Positions 1-6,689 of a stretch of DNA of 15,433 bases are shown one piece after another. The position numbers and the translations under genes were made by a program. Origin of the DNA: Stramenopiles sp. TOSAG23-2 (Eukaryota; Sar); assembly GCA_900128395.1 (NCBI GenBank), contig LT649708.1, positions 1 through 15,433 of the forward strand. Direction: 5' to 3'. Position 1 is the first letter of the stretch. Each line of letters opens with the position of its first letter. The notes below the pieces were generated by a model. It was not told the origin of the DNA and made no database searches. It saw nothing but the letters and a program-made list of their open reading frames with translations.

Positions 1-154
1 TATTGAGAATGCGAATAGTATGGGAATAGCATTGAACACTAATAGAAACTTTTACATATCTATTTTATTGACAAAGAATGTCAGTATTTATATTTATTGA
101 TGTATATATATAGATATGAAAATTTTAAATGTAGATTTATACACACAGACTTTA

Positions 155-279
155 TTATGGTTTGTAACAAGTTGTACAAACTGTCTGGAAATTTTTAGCT
201 TGTTTGGTAGGATTTATTATTTCCTACCAAATGAAACAATAATTTGGAGACAGTTTGAATAACTTTTTACAATACATAA
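155..279. repeat. Long imperfect inverted repeat (58-nt arms, 9-nt loop)
   Basis: The left arm 155-212 and right arm 222-279 are reverse complements at about 46 of 58 positions with no gaps, by hand alignment. The best part is 178-212 against 222-256 (28 of 35). The loop 213-221 is only TTTATTATT. An RNA from either strand would fold into one hairpin of about 125 nt. It could be a precursor of small RNAs, a short foldback (MITE-like) element, or a 3'-end structure of a gene to the left. No terminal target duplication is obvious. Confidence 0.6.
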
Positions 280-780
280 CCAATTACATTTTCATAATTA
301 ACATCTAATTATACATATATTATTATTAGTAGCAGTATATATATATCTTATAAATAACATTTGCAACTGTTCAATTTTATCTTGTATTATTTAATTTATA
401 AACAGTTGTCTTCAATAAATGGATTTTTATTATTATATATAACATATTAATAATAAAAATCATGATATAAACAATTATCTCATAGAGTATCTAATTTAAA
501 TTAATCATATTCTATAATATATCTGTCTATGTATCTATATATATTTTTGTATATGTGTTTGTATCTGAAATATATGTTGTTTTTCTGAACGTTTATGTTT
601 TCATGGCATTTTAGACGAGAATCCTTAAATATTATTTCATTTTGATAGGTGTCTATACTAATTACAATAAGAACAAAAATAATCCTTTGTAGACTGCCAA
701 GCCTAAGATCCTATTTAAAAAGTGGAAAAACACTAAAAAATATGAAAAAAATAACACTATTCATAATGGATGTTGGCGTT

Positions 781-836
781 CTGGACCAGAGGTTTTCCTT
801 GTCAGAATACTGGCAAGGAAAATCTCTGGTGTCCAG
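781..836. repeat. Strong short hairpin (24 pairs, 6-nt loop)
   Basis: 781-804 pairs with 811-836: CTGGAC, a two-base bulge on the right arm, then CAGAG and TTTTCCTTG against their complements. As RNA on the + strand, two positions become G-U pairs. The loop is GAATAC (805-810). This stem is GC-richer than its surroundings, unlike chance AT palindromes. It could be a small-RNA precursor or other structured RNA. The arms are not related to those of the hairpin at 155-279. Confidence 0.6.
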
Positions 837-1066
837 AGTATGGTGCCATGCTGTGCCAATTTCCAAATTTACGACAAAACAAATTTCCCGTTTTTTTTTG
901 CTAAGCATTCCTCAGCAGGCACATACCATCTGACATCATCATGCATTTTTTATTACAACAACATAATATATATTATACTTCAAGTGGACCTACAACAAAA
1001 GTATCAAATGTAAAGAGAGAAAAAAGGAAAGTGAAAGAAAAGAAAGGAGAATAAGTTATTGCAAAG

Positions 1067-1972
1067 ATGAAATATCATATATTATTCATTATATTAATTG
1101 AATTAACACGGTGCTGCCATGGAAGTATTGCCCAGATATCAAATAAATGGCGCCCTGTTGTAATCATGCATGGAATGAATGGGCACGCGTCCAACTTAGA
1201 GCATTTAAAAGCAACTATTGAAGCAAAATATCCTGGTATCTATGTACATAATTTAAATATATCAAATGGGATGAAAAGTGTACTCCACAATATGCCGTAC
1301 TTGATGGACAAAGTTGTTGATACCATACGTGCAGATCCAAAGTTAAAAAACGGATTCAATTTTTATGGTGAATCACAAGGAGCATTGCAAGCACGAACTT
1401 ATGTGTCAAAATATAATGACCCTCCTGTATATAACTTGGTTTCTATTTGTGGACCGCAAGCTGGTGTTGGTGAATGCCCAGAAATTGTTGCAAAGTGGAA
1501 AAACACATGTGCAGATGCTGGAACCCTATTACAAATATATGACTGGCCTATTTGTGATTTCTGCAGCTACTGGAAAGATAATCGCGCAGAATCGGATTAT
1601 CAAAAAAGATCAAAATGGTTAGCAAAAATTAATAATGAACAAGGAACTTATGGTCATATAAATCAAACATACATAAAAAATATGAGATCTTTAAATAAGT
1701 ATATGGCAACTCGAGCATTGAAAGATAAGATTGTGTTACCTTCTGAAAGTGCACATCACCGTTTTTGGAAATGGGGTGATAAAGATAGAAGCGAAGGTAA
1801 TATTGCACCATTGGAAGATACGGAGGGGTATAAAAATGATTGGCTTGGACTTAAAACATTGAATGAACGTGGAGATTTGATATTAAATGAAATTGATACG
1901 GAACATATTCAGTACAATATGACTTGGTGGCAACAATATGTCTTGCCAATGTTTAACAATAAACTGCCGTAA
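1067..1972 (+). CDS. Palmitoyl-protein thioesterase (PPT1-like)
   Basis: Family role: an alpha/beta hydrolase that removes palmitate from S-acylated cysteines during protein turnover in the lysosome or vacuole. The 301-aa product is close to the family length (human PPT1 is 306 aa). It begins with a hydrophobic signal peptide (about residues 1-20, ending CCHGSIA). An oxyanion-region motif VIMHGMNG follows at 32-39. The nucleophile elbow GESQG places Ser103. By alignment with human Ser115/Asp233/His289, the other catalytic residues are Asp220 (in LKDKIV) and His280 (in DTEH). The block SICGPQAGVGECPE (126-139) and the C-terminal WLGLK...WW region are typical. N-glycosylation sequons at Asn64, Asn199 and Asn284 fit a secretory route. 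The ATG at 1067 is chosen because it gives the signal peptide and has A at -3. The gene looks intact and intronless. Confidence 0.93.
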   Translation: MKYHILFIILIELTRCCHGSIAQISNKWRPVVIMHGMNGHASNLEHLKATIEAKYPGIYVHNLNISNGMKSVLHNMPYLMDKVVDTIRADPKLKNGFNFYGESQGALQARTYVSKYNDPPVYNLVSICGPQAGVGECPEIVAKWKNTCADAGTLLQIYDWPICDFCSYWKDNRAESDYQKRSKWLAKINNEQGTYGHINQTYIKNMRSLNKYMATRALKDKIVLPSESAHHRFWKWGDKDRSEGNIAPLEDTEGYKNDWLGLKTLNERGDLILNEIDTEHIQYNMTWWQQYVLPMFNNKLP

Positions 1973-2416
1973 AACACGCACTCTTTTTTATAACTTATAC
2001 TCGTATATAAAGAGGGTATATGTGTGAGAAAAGGGAGTGTCATACGAAGTACGAAGTATATATTACGAATTTCTCCCTGACACTCACATATATTTTTAAA
2101 ATATGTAAAAAGTATATATCATATTCGTTATTTTGTATATATAAATATATATAATATTTAATTAATGCATAATTTATTTTTTAATTTACTCATGATAATT
2201 CCTACTCTCCAGAAAGAATACAATAACTGAGACAAATCTATCTCACTAATATATTATATATATATATATCATATGCATAATGATAAAATATTATATTTTT
2301 TTATAAATAAAATATTGTTTTGAAACACCACGCGCGTAAAAAATACGAAGCGTTGTCGTTGGTAGCAATACACACACCACTTCTCTGCCTTTTTATTCGT
2401 CGCTATCGCCACCACA
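1973..2416. other. Intergenic spacer between convergent genes
   Basis: This is the 3' flank of both the thioesterase (+) and the transporter (-), and no gene is seen. It holds a TACTCGTA palindrome-like motif at 1998-2005, and GAGTGTCA (about 2034-2041), which can pair with TGACACTC about 45 bases further on to form a weak 3' hairpin. A segment around 2330-2416 is GC-richer, with CGCG, CGTCGC and ACCACACACA. The first copy of the 156-bp tandem repeat follows. Confidence 0.5.
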
Positions 2417-2728
2417 CACACATATTTTTTTACGTTCCATAATCCATACCTCCTCTATTATTATTATTACCATTACTTTTCTTCAAAAGAGGAGCTGCTT
2501 CATTTTTTTTATATCCATTTGCATATCCGGATGGTGATGATAAAACTTTATTACGTATTCTATTATTATCATCACACATATTTTTTTACGTTCCATAATC
2601 CATACCTCCTCTATTATTATTATTACCATTACTTTTCTTCAAAAGAGGAGCTGCTTCATTTTTTTTATATCCATTTGCATATCCGGATGGTGATGATAAA
2701 ACTTTATTACGTATTCTATTATTATCAT
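2417..2728. repeat. Perfect 2 x 156-bp tandem duplication at transporter 3' end
   Basis: 2417-2572 and 2573-2728 are identical base for base in my comparison, including T7 and T8 runs and ATT repeats. Position 2416 versus 2572 and 2573 versus 2729 are the first mismatches outside. The right copy holds the last 46 or so codons of the minus-strand transporter, its TAA stop (2586-2588) and a few 3' bases. The left copy lies beyond that stop, so the protein is not altered. The unit is 52 codons, in the same frame, so readthrough would repeat the tail. Perfect identity means a very recent event or an assembly duplication. Confidence 0.95.
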
Positions 2729-4406
2729 TATTATTATTATTAAACATATTTCCATTAAAATGATCTTCCTCCATATCATCAATGCCATCTTCCTGCTCAA
2801 TAATTTCAGGCAATATACGATGACCATCCTCATGGTTTTCTCCTTGTTCTATATTATCCTTGCTTAATAAACGTTTTCGCCTTGGATCATATTCGTATTT
2901 CATTCCACAAAACTGTTTCATAAACAGATAAAATAAAAAACCAAATATCAATCCACCCACGTTCATAATGAAGGATTGTTTTGAATTCATACAACCGCTT
3001 ATCAAAACTAAGCATCCTAAACAGATTGGTATAAATAGTGCCAAAATTACACCAATTTTACCACACGGAACTTTAAATGGTCGATATAAATTATCCTTTG
3101 AAAAACGCAATCTGATAAATGCAAACATTTCCAATAAAGCTGAACCACAACTGAAAAAATTATTAATTGCTAGATTATCTGAGAAATCAAAATATATCAA
3201 ACCTGCAATTAAAATAACGGAAAAAATGATTCCATTTATTGGTGTTTTATATTTTGGATGCAACTTTGCAAATATAGCAGGTGCCATGCCATTGTCTGCC
3301 ATACCATATAATTGCCACGTATCTTCAAACATTTCAGCAATATACATTCCCATGTTACCAACAATACTAGCAAGTAAAACCCACACTGCTAACCACCGTC
3401 CACTTACATTTTGAACAATGCACGACCATGAGCATTCTCCAGGATCTGTTCCCCAATTCATCACGTCTTTTGGATCTGTTGCCATCACTCCAAGTGTTAT
3501 TGGCACAGCGTATGTAAAAAATGCTAATAATAATGCAATTAGCAATGCCAATGGAAATGTACGCCCTGGCCGCACAACTTCCCCTGCAAATGTCGATGCG
3601 CAATCAAAGCCACTTAAATTCCAATATAAAATCGTCACCAAATCACTCCAACTCTGTCCATTTTTGTTTTCATTCCATGTCGTAGGATATCCAGCAGGTG
3701 GTGGTTCCCACATACGACTTGGTTGCAAATGAGGAATGCACATAATGCAAAATATAATAAATGGTGCGATAACGAATAATGTAATCAATTTCATATAATG
3801 ACCAATATTTAATACATGAAATATATTTGGTATCGTAAATATAATTACCAATCCAAGTTTATTGAAGTACCTAAAATAAGGATCATTTGGCAATGGATTA
3901 CCCGGTTCAAAAATCAAACCAACAGCAAGTTGATAAACAAGTCCAGGATAAAGCGCATTATCAATTACACCACTTACCCAGCTCCAATATGATTCTTGAA
4001 ATGCCCAAAATTCACCAAAGGCTTCACCAACCCATAAGGAATAACCGCCATCATCTGGATATGCTGATGATAATTCTGCTGTCACTAATGCAACCGGTAA
4101 AGCCCACAATAAGGGGAAAACTGCTAAGCCAATAATTCCAGGAAGTGGTCCAGCGTCTGATACAACTTCTTCAATACCCCATGGTCCACCGCATACATTA
4201 AAATATGTTATCAATGCCACGGCAGTAATGCCTAAGGTACGTGTTTTGGTTGTCCGTGTTGATAGCCAAGGAGAAGATGGCGGTGCATCCAATGAAATGG
4301 AAGGTGGTGATGAAGAATTTTTTTTTCTATCATTTTCATTTATATAGTTCATATCATTTTCATTCTTATAGTTCATGCCGCTCAAATTTGAGTTGTTAAA
4401 ATCCAT
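2586..4406 (-). CDS. APC-family polyamine/amino-acid transporter (PUT/LAT-like)
   Basis: A 606-aa multispanning permease of the amino acid-polyamine-organocation superfamily. Helix 1 starts in GITAVALITYFNVCGGPWGIEE (59-80), with the broken-helix glycines that bind substrate. AELSSAYPDDGGYSLWV (110-126) is helix 3. YWNLSGFDCASTFAGEV (261-277) followed by RPGRTFPLAL closely resembles plant polyamine uptake transporters, which carry WNLNYWD.ASTLAGEV. About 12 hydrophobic segments fill 57-500. The N-terminus (1-55) is polar and contains an 8-residue tandem repeat. The C-tail (about 505-606) is acidic and Asn-rich, ending with an acidic dileucine signal EAAPLL (584-589) of the type that sorts proteins to vacuole or lysosome. 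Substrate (polyamine or cationic/neutral amino acid) is inferred from family only. The start ATG has A at -3. The gene diverges from TMEM43-like and converges on the thioesterase. Confidence 0.9.
   Translation of the reverse strand: MDFNNSNLSGMNYKNENDMNYINENDRKKNSSSPPSISLDAPPSSPWLSTRTTKTRTLGITAVALITYFNVCGGPWGIEEVVSDAGPLPGIIGLAVFPLLWALPVALVTAELSSAYPDDGGYSLWVGEAFGEFWAFQESYWSWVSGVIDNALYPGLVYQLAVGLIFEPGNPLPNDPYFRYFNKLGLVIIFTIPNIFHVLNIGHYMKLITLFVIAPFIIFCIMCIPHLQPSRMWEPPPAGYPTTWNENKNGQSWSDLVTILYWNLSGFDCASTFAGEVVRPGRTFPLALLIALLLAFFTYAVPITLGVMATDPKDVMNWGTDPGECSWSCIVQNVSGRWLAVWVLLASIVGNMGMYIAEMFEDTWQLYGMADNGMAPAIFAKLHPKYKTPINGIIFSVILIAGLIYFDFSDNLAINNFFSCGSALLEMFAFIRLRFSKDNLYRPFKVPCGKIGVILALFIPICLGCLVLISGCMNSKQSFIMNVGGLIFGFLFYLFMKQFCGMKYEYDPRRKRLLSKDNIEQGENHEDGHRILPEIIEQEDGIDDMEEDHFNGNMFNNNNNDNNRIRNKVLSSPSGYANGYKKNEAAPLLKKSNGNNNNRGGMDYGT
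4330..4377 (-). repeat. 24-bp tandem repeat in transporter N-terminus
   Basis: Two adjacent 24-bp units (4330-4353, 4354-4377) differ at two bases and encode MNYKNEND and MNYINEND (residues 11-26 of the transporter). It is an in-frame, length-variable cytosolic tail repeat, probably from replication slippage. Confidence 0.85.
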
Positions 4407-5123
4407 AATGTGATATATGTATCTTGATTATTACTGCTTTTGCTTTTTATTACTCGTCAAACATGGAGAAAGTTAGAAAATAATTCTATGTTATCGTAGC
4501 ATGTATGTATGTATATATATATTATTTTGCCTTATATATTATTTGTTATATTTTACTATTTATTATAAGCACTATTTTGATGGTTATATTATAATTTTTT
4601 GTCACAATAACTATCTATATCTATATCTATATCAAATTAATATATTCTTTTTTTTCTTTTTTCAAACTTTGTTTTTTTCAAAACTTGTTTAAATATATAT
4701 GTACATGATCATGATTATGTACATATATCTTATATATATAATATATAAAAAGCACACACAAAACACATTTACATACTACATATTTTTTGTTGGGCACTTA
4801 TTATTATATGGCTTACCACCTGGTGGTATGGTATTAGTCGTCTATTATCCAGAATTTTATCTAATGCTATAACATTTATTATGTACATAATATGCTAATA
4901 ATCTTTAATGACCATTATTATACAAAAGTTAAAGTACCTGTGGTACAGTAAGTTTTAGTTTTAAGTTAAAACCTCCTTAAAAATAAAAAATGTAGCTACA
5001 TTTTGTATATATATTTTACTGTAGGGAAAGACTTTGCTACATGCAGTACAACAGACAATATATATATCTTTTCTTTTGTTCACATATATAATCACGCACA
5101 GATAAAGTTGCACTGATTAAAAC
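4407..5123. other. Divergent spacer, shared promoter region, rich in palindromes
   Basis: This 717-bp region lies between two outward-reading genes and must hold both promoters. No coding sequence is evident. It contains several inverted repeats: ATATATGTACAT at 4696-4707 with its complement at 4718-4729; TACCACC/GGTGGTA around a central T at 4814-4828; GTACC-TGT-GGTAC at about 4934-4946; and the perfect 18-bp palindrome at 4987-5004. A TCTATA microsatellite lies near 4613-4635. The palindromes could be binding sites for dimeric regulators, but none matches a site I can name. Confidence 0.5.
4987..5004. promoter_or_regulatory. 18-bp perfect palindrome upstream of TMEM43-like gene
   Basis: AAAATGTAGCTACATTTT reads the same on both strands and lies 120 bases before the TMEM43-like ATG. 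The core TGTAGCTACA is not a simple AT repeat. Its position fits a dimeric transcription-factor site; that function is inference only. Confidence 0.35.
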
Positions 5124-6422
5124 ATGAATAATTATTCCTATCGTCGTAATAATAATAATAATAACTATGAGATGAAATCGTATAAATCATTTCGAAGACG
5201 ATTATCTGGCTCATTTATGTGTATGGTGATGGGTGGTATTTTATTTTTTTGTGCCCCTGCTTTGTTGTTTTGGAATGAAGGCCGTGCAGTATATCAAGCA
5301 AAAACACTCAAAGAAGCACGTTCAAAAGCCGTTACTGTACCAACATTTGCCTCTTGGAATAATGGAAAGTTGATTCATGTCACTGGTTTTGCAAAACCTG
5401 CTAAAGGTACATCGGTATTATTAGAATCTGATTTACCAACCTCTGTTTCAAACTTAATTAATACTGAATTAAATAAAGTTCAAAATGTTGTTGATGATGA
5501 TCCAGCTGCTAGTGCACCAGATGCAAGCAACAGTAAACCGGCCATAGTATTGAAACGTGAAGTAGAATATTATGAATGGAAAGAGAGCAAAAAAGAAACG
5601 TCGAGGAAAACTGCTGGTGGCGGCGAAGAAACAACGACTACATATTCATATAGCAAAGGGTGGACAAGTAGTCATATTGATAGTAGTAGGTTTCATGAAA
5701 CTAGACATTCAAATTTTCAACCAAAATATAATGATAAAATGAAATGGACCAGTGGAACCGTAGAACTTTATGATCAATACGATAATGATAAATCACTTGG
5801 TTTTAAACTAGATAAATTTTTGCTAGAGACAGCGGGAAACGGTAATATGAAACCGGTAGATATGAATCCAATTACATGGAGACCTGGTCAAGATGATTTA
5901 ATTACTAGCAGTAGTGGTTATAATGAAATTGGTGATCATCGATTTACATGGGAAATTACGAAATCACATGTTGTTTCATTAATAGGGGAGCAACAAGGTG
6001 ATGGTACTATACGTGCTTGGAGATCAAATTATGGAGTTGAATTTCACAAATTAGTAAGTGGAACGAAAACATATGATGAAATTATATCAATAGCCGAAGG
6101 TGAGAATACAATGATGACTTGGTTAATAAGAGCAGGTGGTATTTTTCTTTGGTATGTGTCATTCACTTCGATGGCACAGCCATTAGGTGTCATTGCTGAT
6201 TTAGGGACAATTCCATGTATTGGATTAGAACCTGGAACAATCTTAAATTATATTACTGGTATAGCAGCATTTTTATTAGCGTTGTTATTATCGTTAATTG
6301 TTATTGCATTCGCATGGTTTTGGTATCGACCATTATATTCTTGCGCATTAATTGTTGGTGCATTGGTGACAACATATTTTTTAAATCAAAATGTTAATAA
6401 AAAAAAGAAACGAAACAATTGA
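5124..6422 (+). CDS. TMEM43 (LUMA) family membrane protein
   Basis: A 432-aa protein of the TMEM43 family, whose human member sits in the ER and inner nuclear membrane and interacts with lamins and emerin. What is seen: a basic Asn-rich N-terminus (N9-N14 run), a first membrane segment (about 31-50) followed by the diagnostic FWNEGRA (49-55), a large lumenal domain with LKREVEYYEWKE (143-154), a TTTTYSYSKGW block, HETRHSNFQP (191-200, HKNP-like in human), then TWLIRAGGI (332-340) and three further helices (about 335-352, 369-398, 402-420), ending in a KKKKRNN tail that could act as ER retention or nuclear-envelope signal. Length and topology (400 aa, four helices) agree with the family. A 29-residue region (about 116-144) with Asp/Ala/Ser is an insertion relative to human. 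The ATG has A at -3. The biochemical activity of the family is unknown. Confidence 0.9.
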   Translation: MNNYSYRRNNNNNNYEMKSYKSFRRRLSGSFMCMVMGGILFFCAPALLFWNEGRAVYQAKTLKEARSKAVTVPTFASWNNGKLIHVTGFAKPAKGTSVLLESDLPTSVSNLINTELNKVQNVVDDDPAASAPDASNSKPAIVLKREVEYYEWKESKKETSRKTAGGGEETTTTYSYSKGWTSSHIDSSRFHETRHSNFQPKYNDKMKWTSGTVELYDQYDNDKSLGFKLDKFLLETAGNGNMKPVDMNPITWRPGQDDLITSSSGYNEIGDHRFTWEITKSHVVSLIGEQQGDGTIRAWRSNYGVEFHKLVSGTKTYDEIISIAEGENTMMTWLIRAGGIFLWYVSFTSMAQPLGVIADLGTIPCIGLEPGTILNYITGIAAFLLALLLSLIVIAFAWFWYRPLYSCALIVGALVTTYFLNQNVNKKKKRNN

Positions 6423-6689
6423 TTTTTATTTTCAATGTGTATATTATATTTCGTATATATATACGCTCGTACGAGTACATATGATAGTGTGAAAATAGAG
6501 CGAGATACAAATCTCATGTTATTGCTTTTCAGTTATTGTATATTCTTTTGATGAGCATAAGAATTATCATCTTGTGAATAATGTTAAAAAAGATTTTATA
6601 TAATTATTTCCTATTAATTAATAAATATATTTGATTTAAAATATAATATGAGTATGATAAGAGAAAATTTTTATATATTAATAAATCTT
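6423..6689. other. Short convergent intergenic spacer
   Basis: These 267 bases separate two converging stop codons. The only notable element is the 10-bp palindrome CTCGTACGAG at 6466-6475, within a wider TACGCTCGTACGAGTAC, 44 bases after the TMEM43-like stop. It resembles motifs found 3' of other genes here. The remainder is AT-rich and probably contains both poly(A) sites. Confidence 0.5.

Larger units (their letters stand above)
1..1066. other. AT-rich intergenic region with two foldbacks
   Basis: No convincing coding sequence is seen in this 1-kb stretch. It is dominated by A/T with TATATA runs. Two long imperfect inverted repeats (155-279 and 781-836) are the only organised structures and are listed separately. 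A purine-rich tract at about 1012-1054, of GA and AAAG type, lies directly before the thioesterase start and probably belongs to its 5' leader or promoter. A short open frame at 649-933 starts only at GTG, matches no family I know and runs across the second hairpin, so I do not call it a gene. Confidence 0.6.

Noticed and set aside
649-933. 94-codon open frame on the + strand
   Set aside because: It starts only with GTG, has no family resemblance, and spans a hairpin whose pairing explains part of its non-random sequence.
2519-2743. Tyr/His/Phe-rich open frame opposite the transporter tail
   Set aside because: It is the antisense of Asn-rich ATT/AAT repeats and of the tandem duplication, not a protein.
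2968-3732. Open frames on the + strand inside the transporter
   Set aside because: They are antisense to a well-supported permease and have no motifs of their own.
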